NCBI RefSeq assembly: GCF_007747795.1
Contig: NZ_CP036275.1
Location: forward strand, 5,200,001-5,264,000
Origin: Maioricimonas rarisocia
GTDB taxonomy: Bacteria; Planctomycetota; Planctomycetia; Planctomycetales; Planctomycetaceae
Direction of reading: 5' to 3'
DNA length: 64,000 nt
Part shown: positions 6,943 to 15,814 of the stretch, piece by piece
Position numbering within the stretch: position 1 is the first letter of the stretch
Layout: every line of letters begins with the position of its first letter
Position numbers and translations under genes: made by a program
The notes under the pieces: model-generated
Databases searched by the model: none
What the model saw: only the letters and a program-made list of their open reading frames with translations
Told to the model about the DNA's origin: nothing

Positions 6943-8591
6943 CGTCCGGTGCGACGATACCGGCAGCAGAAGAGGCGGCTCAGGCTCCCTCGGCCAGTCA
7001 GGAGCGGGGGGGCTCATTCGCCCGGCTTGCGGCGACGGTCCTGCTGATCGGCGTGGCGGGTGTGGCGCTGTGGCTGCGGACGGATCACATTGCCGAGGCG
7101 AGCTACTGGTTCGACGAGAGTTCCTCCTGGAAGACGATCTCGTTCGGCTGGGGGGAGATGTTCACGCCGATCACCCGCAACGTGCATCCCCCGTTCTTCT
7201 ATCTGGCGCTCAAGAGCTGGGCGACGCTGTTCGGCGACAGTCCGGTGTCGCTGCGGATGTTCAGCGCGACGTTCGGGGTGCTGGCGGTGCTGGCCGCGTA
7301 CCGGTTGACGCTGGAGGTCCTCGCGAACATCGGGTCGCTGCAGGGGGATTCCCCGCGGGCTGCCGGTCGCCGGCTGTCTGCGGGCGTGTGCGCGGCGGCG
7401 CTGCTTGCCGTGAGTGCGATGCAGGTGCAAGCGGGGCTGAACGCCCGGATGTACACGCTGGGGACGTTTCTGGCGGTGGTCTGTGCGACGCATGTGCTGC
7501 GTGCGGCACGAACCGGAGGCACCGTGCGGGACTGGGCCACAGCAGCGGTGACCGGCACGATGCTGACGCTCACGCATTATTACGGGCTGTTCACCGCGGC
7601 GGCCCTGGGGCTGTTTCTCCTGGGGAGTTTTGTCTGCACGCTGTGGCGGCAGGGCTGGTGCGGGACAACGAAGCGGCTGGTGGCGGGGATGGGGGCCTCC
7701 GCGTGGCTGGCGGCGAACGTGTGGGGTCTGTGGCTGCCGTACTTCGAGGCCCAGCGCGGCCAGGTGACCGACAGCTACTGGACGCCGACTTTCAACTGGC
7801 AGCAGCTTCCGCGGACCTGCACGGTCATGCTGAGCAGCAAGGAGTGGTACGGGCCGTTTGGCGAATGGATGTGGTGGGTCGCGGGGCTGTGCGGGCTGGT
7901 GAGTCTGGTGCTGTTTCTGTGGGGTGGCCGCGGGGGATGGCTGGTCGCTCTGGCGGTCGTCGTGCCATTTGCCGTCTCGATCGCGTACAGCCTGCAGGGG
8001 CGAAGCGTGTTCGTGCTGCGGTACTTCACGTTCGCTCAGGTGTTTCTGCTGATCGGCTGGGCGGTGCTGACGGCCCGGATTCGCTGGTGGTTTCCGCGGG
8101 CGGTAATTCAAGTCGCGTCGATCGTCTGGATGGGGTACTGGACTTACGGGATGCTCGAAACCCGCGACTGGCAGTGTGATCGGTCGCAACTGAAAGATGT
8201 CGCGGACGTGCTGGCCGAATGGCGGGACGACTCGGAGACGGTGATCGTCGGGACGGCGGTCGTGCATCCGACGGTGCTGCATTACTCGGCGAACCGGCAG
8301 AACATTTTCGTTTACGACCGCGGGCATCCGTATCCCCATTACCAGGGGTCTCCGCTGCTGCGGGACTCGGAGCCATTGTCGGTTCAGGGGCTGGAAGAAT
8401 CCGGCGTGGACCGGGTCTATACCGTCGATGTGTACGACCTGTACCGGGAGGGGAGCCGGTTCGAAGTGAAGCTGCCGGACGAATGGAAACAGGTTCGGCA
8501 GCGCTGGTTTGAAGAGCGGCACGGTCAGCCGCTGCGCGTGTTTCTCAGAGAGTATCGCCGGGAGCCGCCGCCTGCGGGCGGCCCCGCGTGA
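6939..8591 (+). CDS. GT-C (family 39-like) membrane glycosyltransferase
   Basis: 550 residues from GTG 6939. Eight or more predicted TM helices. Near residues 45-90 it has SYWFDESSSWKTI and NVHPPFFYLALKSW: an acidic catalytic Asp-Glu in the first outer loop and the HPPFFY motif are hallmarks of GT-C enzymes that transfer sugars from polyprenyl-phosphate donors (PMT/ArnT-like; PF13231 group). The soluble tail (about 430-540) is specific. Translationally coupled to the DUF1559 gene and directly followed by the EF-hand gene, so glycosylation of these surface proteins is a reasonable inference. Confidence 0.85.
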   Translation: MTSGATIPAAEEAAQAPSASQERGGSFARLAATVLLIGVAGVALWLRTDHIAEASYWFDESSSWKTISFGWGEMFTPITRNVHPPFFYLALKSWATLFGDSPVSLRMFSATFGVLAVLAAYRLTLEVLANIGSLQGDSPRAAGRRLSAGVCAAALLAVSAMQVQAGLNARMYTLGTFLAVVCATHVLRAARTGGTVRDWATAAVTGTMLTLTHYYGLFTAAALGLFLLGSFVCTLWRQGWCGTTKRLVAGMGASAWLAANVWGLWLPYFEAQRGQVTDSYWTPTFNWQQLPRTCTVMLSSKEWYGPFGEWMWWVAGLCGLVSLVLFLWGGRGGWLVALAVVVPFAVSIAYSLQGRSVFVLRYFTFAQVFLLIGWAVLTARIRWWFPRAVIQVASIVWMGYWTYGMLETRDWQCDRSQLKDVADVLAEWRDDSETVIVGTAVVHPTVLHYSANRQNIFVYDRGHPYPHYQGSPLLRDSEPLSVQGLEESGVDRVYTVDVYDLYREGSRFEVKLPDEWKQVRQRWFEERHGQPLRVFLREYRREPPPAGGPA

Positions 8592-8629
8592 TCCTTCCGG
8601 GCCATTGCTCCCTTCTCAGGGGAAGAACG

Positions 8630-11600
8630 ATGATTCAACGACTTGCGCTCGCATGGCTGTTGGTGTTCGCTGCATCGAACTTGGTCATCGCACAGGATGC
8701 ATCAACGGTCGACGTCGAACCGGAGGATGCCGGCGATCCCGTTGCCGGTCTCGTCCGCACGCTGCACGAACGGATTCAGTCCGCGCAGACGTTTCCGCAG
8801 TCGGTGGAGGAATGGGAAGCGACTCCTCCCGAAGGACTGCCTGCATCGGTCCCGCTGGCCACGGAGCGATGGGACCGCAACGACGACGGTGAGATCGACG
8901 GGAGCGAACTGCTCAGAGGGCTGGAGATCGCGTTTGGTGTGCGGCGCCCGGACGGCGGTCTGGCCCGCCGCGAGGACGGCCGCATCTTCTATGGTCGGCT
9001 GTTCGATTCGATCGACAGGAACAGCGACCGGCGGCTCAGCGCGGCTGAGTACAACGCCTGGCGACAGAGCGCTGCAGAAGAGACGCCCGCTCTCGATGAG
9101 GTCGATGCCAACGAAAACGGGGTGGTCAACCTGCCGGAGATCGACCGGGCGGAACTGTTTCTCGTGGATCCGGCCGACGAATTCGAGCGGTGGGATGCCG
9201 ACGGGAGTGGCAGCCTCAGTGCGCAGGAACTGGCCAGCGGAGCCCGCGACCATGAACGGAACATCGCCCGGCACACTCTTCCCGGTTTCGACACCGACAA
9301 CAACGGAGAGATCGAACTAAGCGAGTTCGTGGCGTCGCCACTCGCGGAATTGAACCGGGCATGGAACGATCCAGTGCGGGATCTCGATGGTGACGGCCGG
9401 GCCAGCCTGGAGGAATTCTATACGCAGGCGATTCTGTATCAGTCGGGGCTGGCAGCGGTCTTCTTCGACAAGCTGGACACAGACGATGACGGGTACCTGT
9501 CGACGGACGAGTTTGCGCTCCATCTGGATCTCGAGCAGATTTCGTCGACCGTCGCGTTTCGATACCTCGACACGAATGGCGACCAGATCCTCACGAGTCG
9601 GGAGATGTTTCCGCAGCGGGCCTCGGAGAATCAGTCGCCGGTCTACCCGTGGACCGACTCGATCATTGCCGCAGCAGACCGCAACGGGAATGCGTCGATC
9701 GACTTTAACGAGTACGAAGCATCGCCTGATCTGGCTCGGGCGATCGTGGACGAACGTTGGGCGCGCGACGTCGAACGGGACTATCTCAACCGGGATGCGG
9801 ACGGCGACGGACGGCTCAGCATCGAGGAGTTTGTCGCGTCGGTGGGTACGGGCAGTCGGCCGCGACTTGCCCGGGATGCGACCGTGCTCGATGCGGACGG
9901 GGACGGGCACCTCTCGCTGGGCGAGTACCTCTGTATGCCTTTTCTGGGGCAGCCGCTTCGACGTCATCAGGTGTTCGATCCGCTGTTTCAGGAGTGCGAA
10001 GCAGCGATCTCCGCGATGGAGCAGTCGCAGGCCGACCAGGATGCCAACGGGGACGGGCAGCTTCAGCGTGAAGAGTGGAACGCCGCTTTCGAAGATGCGT
10101 GGTTTGCCGACCGGTTCGAGGCATTCGACGCGGACAATGATGGTGCCGTTTCGCCGGATGAAATTCGGAGCGGCTGGGAGACGACGTACGGTGTGCGGGT
10201 GGGGGGCGTTCTGCTGAGGCGTCCGACCGGGCACCAGTTCAACTGGCGGTACGTGATGAAGGGGTGGGACCGGAGCCGTGACGGCGTGATCTCTCGGGAG
10301 GAGTTCGCCCGGGTTGCTTCCCGCGACAAGTATGTCGGCAGCAGGGAGTTCTCGGCTCTCGACGCGAACGGCGACGGCCAACTGACAGTCGACGAGCTGG
10401 CGAGCGACGAACGGTTCTTGTGGATCGACGTGCTGCACACGTTTCTGGGGCTGGATGCCGATCTGAACGGCGAGCTGTCGTTGAAGGAGCTGGAACTGAA
10501 ACTGCCCGTCTGGCAGAAACCGTACCTGCCAATGATCTTTCCCGGATTCGACCTCGACGCGAATGAGCAGCTCAGCTTTTCCGAGTTTCGCGGGTGTCCA
10601 TTCGGGAATTCGGTCCTCGCCTGGGATCAGCTGCGGCCGGGCGTGACGACGGACGGTCAGATTACGCTGGCAGAGTTCCATCCCCTCGATGAATGGGCGT
10701 TCCTGGGGATGACGAAGCTCTTCTTCGATCGAATGGATCAGGACAACGACGGAGCCCTGGAGCTGCTTGAGCTCGATGTCGACTGGGGCCCGATCGCACC
10801 AGAGATCGTGCTGACGTCCCTCGATGCCAACAGCGACGGCAAGCTAACCGAATTGGAGGCCTTCGGCGCCGTTGAGCGACGGTCCGGCGTGGCGCTGCCG
10901 GACGGTATGGATGCGTTTGCGGACTTTGACGCCGACGGTGACGGTACGATTGCTCTGGACGAAGTGGCGGACCCGGAAGCTCTGGCCACTGCAGTCCGGT
11001 CCGAGCACTGGCTGCGTCAGACGGTCCTGCCTGAGTGGACCGGACGGGACAGCGATCAGGATGGCCGCCTGACCGAAACGGAATTCCTGGCGGGACTGCC
11101 GAAGGCGAACGCCGACAGCAGCCGGTACGACTTTGTGCTGTTCGACTCTGACGCCGATGAGCAGTTGACGCTGGCGGAGTTTGCGGCGCTCAGGTCGTAC
11201 GACCGGGGCCTGCCATACTTTGCCGTTACCGATCCGGTGGTGGAACTCGTCAATGAACTGCTGAAGTCTGCGCTGAAGGAGGGGGCAAGCGAGGCGAGTG
11301 TGGCCGAGGTTTCGCGGGTCATATCGCCCGAGCATCCGGTTCTTTCCGTGGGGCGGATTGGTCGCTGGGACATCAACCGGGACGGCGGGCTGTCGCATGA
11401 AGAGCTTCTCAGTGCTCTCGAACGGGTGTTCGGGGTGCGGGCTCAAACCGGCGAACGGATCCGCACACGGGACGGGCACGTGCTGTATGCCCGAAGCATG
11501 CGCGCCTGGGACCGCAGCGGAAACCGGATCGTGGAGCGGGCGGAGTTCATCAAGGGGGTCGGCAAACCGACAAGTGCCGGCACCTTCGACGCGGCCGATG

Positions 11601-12424
11601 CGAACGGCGACCATCAGCTGTCGGTTGAAGAAGCGAGGGCGGTTCCCTTCCTGTGGAAGGATGTGGTCGTGGAGTTTCGGCGTTTTGACACGAACCGCGA
11701 TGCCGTGATCTCGCCTGAAGAGCTGACGGCAGGCGCCCGACCGTGGGAAGCAAAGACGGCCCAGCTCCTCTTTCCTGCGTTCGATGTGGATCAGAACGGG
11801 AGTCTGTCGTTCCGCGAGTTCCGGATGACGCCGCTGGCCAATCCGTTCGCCTTCTGGGAACGGGTCCGGCACGACAAGGACTACGATGGCCAGCTCTCCA
11901 TCGAGGAGTTTCACGCCGACGAGTCGGACTGGCTGATCGGACTGTCAGGGCTGTTTGCAGCAAGGCTGGATACAGACGGCGATGGAGCTCTCTCATCCGA
12001 GGAGATCGAGTTCCGCATCGACATCAGGCATGCTCCGGCCGCGGTCGTGTTTGCCACGCTGGATGTCGACGGAAATGGAACTCTGTCGCTCGACGAGGTG
12101 TTGAACAAGGAGAAGCGAGCGAAGCATTCCTCGGGGCACCTGAACAAAATCGAGGATGCGTTCTATGCGGCGGACAGAGATCAGGACGCGCTGCTTTCGC
12201 AGGAGGAATTCGAGAGCCCCAGTCATGACATCGCTGCCTATGCCAGCGGCCGTCCGGTCAAAAAGGCACGGGGGGGGCGGTTTCCCGCGGGTGCTGCCCC
12301 TGCGGGCGGCCCTGCGGCGGTTGGATCGGGGGCCACCAACTGGAAGTTCTACGGTCTGGTGGGCGCCAACATTCTGATTCTCCTTGTCTTCGCGTGGGTC
12401 GTACTGAAGCCATGGGGCGCCTGA
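8630..12424 (+). CDS. Giant multi-EF-hand secreted, C-terminally anchored protein
   Basis: 1264 residues from ATG 8630 (GGGGAAG upstream; a GTG at 8588 would overlap the previous gene and lose the signal). Signal peptide LALAWLLVFAASNLVIA-Q. I count about 32 EF-hand-type loops (DxDxDG/N...E), for example DADGDGRLSIEEF, DTDDDGYLSTDEF and DANGDGQLTVDEL. Three superunits of about 415 residues begin near residues 77, 496 and 910, each with a loop followed by a GV-R-x-x-x-G segment. The C-terminus has an Ala/Gly/Pro linker and one TM helix (YGLVGANILILLVFAWVVL). Expected role: extracytoplasmic Ca2+ binding, perhaps as a rigid stalk. Several loops lack an acidic ligand (DADEQL, DTNGDQ), so not all need bind. 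Confidence 0.9.
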   Translation: MIQRLALAWLLVFAASNLVIAQDASTVDVEPEDAGDPVAGLVRTLHERIQSAQTFPQSVEEWEATPPEGLPASVPLATERWDRNDDGEIDGSELLRGLEIAFGVRRPDGGLARREDGRIFYGRLFDSIDRNSDRRLSAAEYNAWRQSAAEETPALDEVDANENGVVNLPEIDRAELFLVDPADEFERWDADGSGSLSAQELASGARDHERNIARHTLPGFDTDNNGEIELSEFVASPLAELNRAWNDPVRDLDGDGRASLEEFYTQAILYQSGLAAVFFDKLDTDDDGYLSTDEFALHLDLEQISSTVAFRYLDTNGDQILTSREMFPQRASENQSPVYPWTDSIIAAADRNGNASIDFNEYEASPDLARAIVDERWARDVERDYLNRDADGDGRLSIEEFVASVGTGSRPRLARDATVLDADGDGHLSLGEYLCMPFLGQPLRRHQVFDPLFQECEAAISAMEQSQADQDANGDGQLQREEWNAAFEDAWFADRFEAFDADNDGAVSPDEIRSGWETTYGVRVGGVLLRRPTGHQFNWRYVMKGWDRSRDGVISREEFARVASRDKYVGSREFSALDANGDGQLTVDELASDERFLWIDVLHTFLGLDADLNGELSLKELELKLPVWQKPYLPMIFPGFDLDANEQLSFSEFRGCPFGNSVLAWDQLRPGVTTDGQITLAEFHPLDEWAFLGMTKLFFDRMDQDNDGALELLELDVDWGPIAPEIVLTSLDANSDGKLTELEAFGAVERRSGVALPDGMDAFADFDADGDGTIALDEVADPEALATAVRSEHWLRQTVLPEWTGRDSDQDGRLTETEFLAGLPKANADSSRYDFVLFDSDADEQLTLAEFAALRSYDRGLPYFAVTDPVVELVNELLKSALKEGASEASVAEVSRVISPEHPVLSVGRIGRWDINRDGGLSHEELLSALERVFGVRAQTGERIRTRDGHVLYARSMRAWDRSGNRIVERAEFIKGVGKPTSAGTFDAADANGDHQLSVEEARAVPFLWKDVVVEFRRFDTNRDAVISPEELTAGARPWEAKTAQLLFPAFDVDQNGSLSFREFRMTPLANPFAFWERVRHDKDYDGQLSIEEFHADESDWLIGLSGLFAARLDTDGDGALSSEEIEFRIDIRHAPAAVVFATLDVDGNGTLSLDEVLNKEKRAKHSSGHLNKIEDAFYAADRDQDALLSQEEFESPSHDIAAYASGRPVKKARGGRFPAGAAPAGGPAAVGSGATNWKFYGLVGANILILLVFAWVVLKPWGA

Positions 12425-12469
12425 CGGAGTCGGCAACGTTCGATCAATGCGCCTCTTCAGGAGTCTCCC

Positions 12470-14422
12470 ATGCAGTGTTTCCCGCCGACGGGTCAGTCCG
12501 CAGTGTTTGCAGAGCGAACGCGGCATCGACGCAGAGGCATCACTCGAGCGGAAGAGCTCGTCTCGATCGGCGTGATCGCAGTGCTGGCGGCTGTCGCCGT
12601 GCCCGCCGTTCTGAAGGTGCGGTCGCTCGCACGGTCGCACGCCTGTCAGGACAACCTGCGCGTGCTGGTCATGTCGCTGCATACATACCACGACGCGCAG
12701 GGTGTTTTGCCGCCCGCGGCTCACTGGAGCGTGGCAAACACTGCCTCGCCGGCGCTGCGTGAATCGAAACGGGTGGACCAGTTCACGCATCAGAACTGGG
12801 CACAGCTTCTGCTGCCTCATCTGGGACGCGATGATCTGGTCGAGAAGTTTGACGCGTCGGTGCCAATTGGTGCCAGGAAGAATCAGGAGGGGCGAACGAG
12901 TGCGTTTGCGACGATGACGTGCCCGGAGGATACGTTCAACCGGGTCGACAACATGCACGCGTTCCGGCTTTCGGAATACGAGGAGCCCAGGCGATATGCC
13001 CGCGGCAACTACGCCATCAACGGAGGAACGCAGCATTCGTCCGGTGCCAGACCGAATACGAAGTCATCGCTGGGGGAGGTGACACGAGTTGTCGTCGAAA
13101 ACGATCCCCCGGCCTTCCGGATGTGGGGAAACGGCGTTGCGGGAATCAACCGATCGTTCTCGCTGGATGACTTCACGAACGGTCAGTCGACACTGGTCGC
13201 GCTGGAGGAACTGAGGGCCGGCGTGCATCCGCTCGATCCGCGGGGTGTGTGGGCGCTCGGCCAGATCGGCGGCAGCATCACGTGGGCTCACGGAGTGCAG
13301 GGAGACGCGTCGCAGCCGAACATCCGGTTCTTCCGCTCCGACGATGTGCAGGGGTGCGGCGACGTTCATCAGGCGGTCGGCTCCGTCGAGCTGGAGCAGC
13401 TCGGCATGCCCTGCTGCCACTATGTCGACTGGAACGGTCAGGCCGCGGCACGAAGCATGCATTCCGGGGGTGTGCATGTCGCGTTTGTCGACGGCTCCAT
13501 TCGCTTCATCAGTGAGCGGATCGATCCGGGGCTGTGGCACGTCATGCACTCCCGCGAGACGCCGGTGTCGATCCTGTCGGAGAACTTCGACGAGATGCTG
13601 ACCGTCGAGAACTTTCCGGATGCGGGCCCCGCCTCACCGGAAGCGGCTGCCCCGGACGGTCCCGACGCATTCGAAAACTCGATCGGCATGAGCTTTGTCA
13701 GGCTGCCCGCCGGGACGTTCATAATGGGGATGCCGGACCTTGGGAACAGCGTCGATCCTCCACCGGAGTGCCCCCCACATGAAGTCCACATCAGCCGACC
13801 GTTCTACCTGGCGACGACCGAGGTGACGCGCGCTCAGTTCGAAGCGGTGATGGAGCGGGAGAACGACGAAGAGGCCGCGGAAATCGAGCAGAGCTTTCCA
13901 GTCGTCGACGTCACATGGAATGACGCGCAGGAGTTCTGCCGGCGGCTGTCGGAACTGGAGGAGGAGAAACAGGCCGGCCGCTCGTACCGGCTGCCGACCG
14001 AGGCAGAATGGGAATACGCATGCCGTTCCGGCAGCAGCGAGCCGTACGAGTGGCATTCCGAGCGTCGGCCCGACGACAACTCGGGTGAGGCGGCCGGGAT
14101 CACACCGCCGCTGCCGATCACACCGGTCGGGTCGTATCCGGCCAATCCGTTCGGTCTGCACGACATGCGGGGGAACGCCTGGGAATGGTGCTCGGACTGG
14201 TTCGATCGCGACTACTATACGCGGTCGATCAGTACCGACCCGCAGGGGCCGACGCACGGTTATCTGAAGGTCGTGCGCGGCGGCGACTGGCGTTTCGTGG
14301 GGGAGACCTGCCGGCACGACTACGTGATGATGCCTCCCTGGAAATCGAACCCGGTCGTCAGCTTTCGTGTGGTCTGCGAGGTGTCACAAGGTCAGCTTGC
14401 GCAGGCGTCATCGGTCCCCTGA
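12470..14422 (+). CDS. DUF1559 pseudopilin fused to FGE-sulfatase (SUMF1-like) domain
   Basis: 650 residues. N-terminal part: a prepilin-like motif GITRAEELVSIGVIAVLAAV that keeps Gly(-1) and Glu(+5) but has a polar stretch unlike normal prepilins, then DUF1559 (ACQDNLRVLVMSLHTYHD; C-terminal motif HSGGVHVAFVDGSIRFISE at about 335). From about residue 400 to 640 there is a complete FGE-sulfatase fold: SIGMSFVRLPAGTFIMG, YLATTEVTRAQFEAVM, YRLPTEAEWEYACRSG, GLHDMRGNAWEWCSDW, VRGGDW. The CxxxxC pair used by genuine formylglycine-generating enzymes is not seen; only GETCRHDY remains. A binding or other modifying role (as in many SUMF1 relatives) is more likely than FGE activity. Last gene of the operon, 45 bases after the EF-hand gene. 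Confidence 0.85.
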   Translation: MQCFPPTGQSAVFAERTRHRRRGITRAEELVSIGVIAVLAAVAVPAVLKVRSLARSHACQDNLRVLVMSLHTYHDAQGVLPPAAHWSVANTASPALRESKRVDQFTHQNWAQLLLPHLGRDDLVEKFDASVPIGARKNQEGRTSAFATMTCPEDTFNRVDNMHAFRLSEYEEPRRYARGNYAINGGTQHSSGARPNTKSSLGEVTRVVVENDPPAFRMWGNGVAGINRSFSLDDFTNGQSTLVALEELRAGVHPLDPRGVWALGQIGGSITWAHGVQGDASQPNIRFFRSDDVQGCGDVHQAVGSVELEQLGMPCCHYVDWNGQAAARSMHSGGVHVAFVDGSIRFISERIDPGLWHVMHSRETPVSILSENFDEMLTVENFPDAGPASPEAAAPDGPDAFENSIGMSFVRLPAGTFIMGMPDLGNSVDPPPECPPHEVHISRPFYLATTEVTRAQFEAVMERENDEEAAEIEQSFPVVDVTWNDAQEFCRRLSELEEEKQAGRSYRLPTEAEWEYACRSGSSEPYEWHSERRPDDNSGEAAGITPPLPITPVGSYPANPFGLHDMRGNAWEWCSDWFDRDYYTRSISTDPQGPTHGYLKVVRGGDWRFVGETCRHDYVMMPPWKSNPVVSFRVVCEVSQGQLAQASSVP

Positions 14423-14701
14423 GAAGCAGGCGGACGTAACAGATGGCGCAAGACGTCGAACACTGGCCTGCCCGCCCACCTGCTGATCCAGTTGCGATGA
14501 GAGCCCGTGACGAGGCGGCGTCGGCCAGGGGAATTCTCGATAACGAATCGGCAACTTCGCGCCTCCCCGACAGACCTTCCGCAAGCTGCGCGACGCGATA
14601 ACCGGTGATGTCCCGGGAGGACTCACCGCTGGTGCCCGGCCGGTCGACCTGATCGTTCGAGTCATCCCGGAACGTCTTGAGCTGTTCATTGCAGCCGGCC
14701 G

Positions 14702-15769
14702 TCAGCCCAGTTCGTACACCTCGATGCGGCCGAAGTCGGGGAAGACGCCGTCCTCGGGCTTGCGGGGCTGTCCCTGTGTGCCGACAAGAATCATTCGTGT
14801 GCCGTCGCTGGTAAACAGAGCTTCGGTGACGCGATAGCCGGTCTTGAGGATCGCTCTTCGCTCGCCGGTCGTCAGATTGAACAGGGCCACATTCCAGTCG
14901 CCTCCCCGCAGGCGACCTCCCATCGCGAAGAACTCGCCGCCGGGGTGAATTGCTAGAGTCTCCATCAGTCCTTCACCCGATTCGCCTTCGTGCGTCTCAT
15001 CGACTTTCGCGGGTTCATCCTGCTGCCAGGCCCATTTCTGCCACAACTGACGTCCGTTGCCGGCCATCGGATCGCGCATCGGCCCCATACCGGCGAGCAG
15101 CAGCTGGCGATCGTCGGGTGTGAACCGGAGGGCAAAGATGCCGCCGAGGTAGCAGTGGCTCTTGATGATGCCCCAGCTTGTAAAGTCGGGCGTCGTCCAG
15201 CGGGCGGCCAGTTCGCCGGTGCGGGTGTTCCAGACGCGAACTTCCCCCATCAGGTTGCCGGCCGCGACGTATTCGCCGGTCGAGCTGAAGGCGACCGCCT
15301 GGACAGACGGGACGTGTTCGAGACTGTGCAGCACCTCCCCCGAGTCGGCGGCGATGATGCGGACTGAGGGTTCGGTTTCGGCTTGTGGTTCGTATTTGTA
15401 ACCGCCTGCGAGGTACTGCCCGGTGACGGAGGCGATCATCTGCTCGTCGGGCGAGACGGACATATCCCAGGACCAGAACTTGTGCAGGCCCACCTGTCGC
15501 CGCTGCTCGCGGGTCTCCAGATCGAACCACTGGATCGCACCGTCATAGCCGGCCGAGACGACGGCATTCTGCGATGTCAGAAACGCGGCCGAACTGGCGT
15601 AGCTGGCGTGGGTGCCGATTCGCTCGGCGGACTGTGCCTCGAAATCAGCAAGGTAGACGCCATCCATGCAGGCGGCAGCCAGCGTTCCGCCATCGGGAGT
15701 CACCGCCGCACCGAGGATCCCGGTGGGAACCTTGAAGTGGATCGAACGATTCAGAGTGAGCTGTTTCAT
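14702..15769 (-). CDS. WD40-repeat protein
   Basis: 355 residues, no signal peptide. WD40 blades are visible as GAAVTPDGGTLAAACMDG, WDMSVSPDEQMIASV, VAFSSTGEYVAAGNLMGEVRVWNTRTGELAARW and FTPDDRQLLLAGMG: five to seven blades, enough for one propeller. It is the last gene of a minus-strand operon after the DUF1549/1553 and DUF1501 genes, with a 45-base gap to the latter. In planctomycetes WD40 proteins are often encoded behind such pairs; their role is unknown. Cytoplasmic location would set it apart from its exported neighbours. Confidence 0.85.
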   Translation of the reverse strand: MKQLTLNRSIHFKVPTGILGAAVTPDGGTLAAACMDGVYLADFEAQSAERIGTHASYASSAAFLTSQNAVVSAGYDGAIQWFDLETREQRRQVGLHKFWSWDMSVSPDEQMIASVTGQYLAGGYKYEPQAETEPSVRIIAADSGEVLHSLEHVPSVQAVAFSSTGEYVAAGNLMGEVRVWNTRTGELAARWTTPDFTSWGIIKSHCYLGGIFALRFTPDDRQLLLAGMGPMRDPMAGNGRQLWQKWAWQQDEPAKVDETHEGESGEGLMETLAIHPGGEFFAMGGRLRGGDWNVALFNLTTGERRAILKTGYRVTEALFTSDGTRMILVGTQGQPRKPEDGVFPDFGRIEVYELG

Positions 15770-15814
15770 GGTCGTCGCCGCGTGATTGCCGGGGACCGGG
15801 TGAGGCGTGTTGAT

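Noticed and set aside
7014..8522. Long minus-strand open frame (502 codons) opposite the glycosyltransferase
   Set aside because: Pro/Arg/His/Gln-rich, no domain, and the + strand gene has a coherent membrane topology with GT-C motifs. It is an effect of GC-rich third positions.
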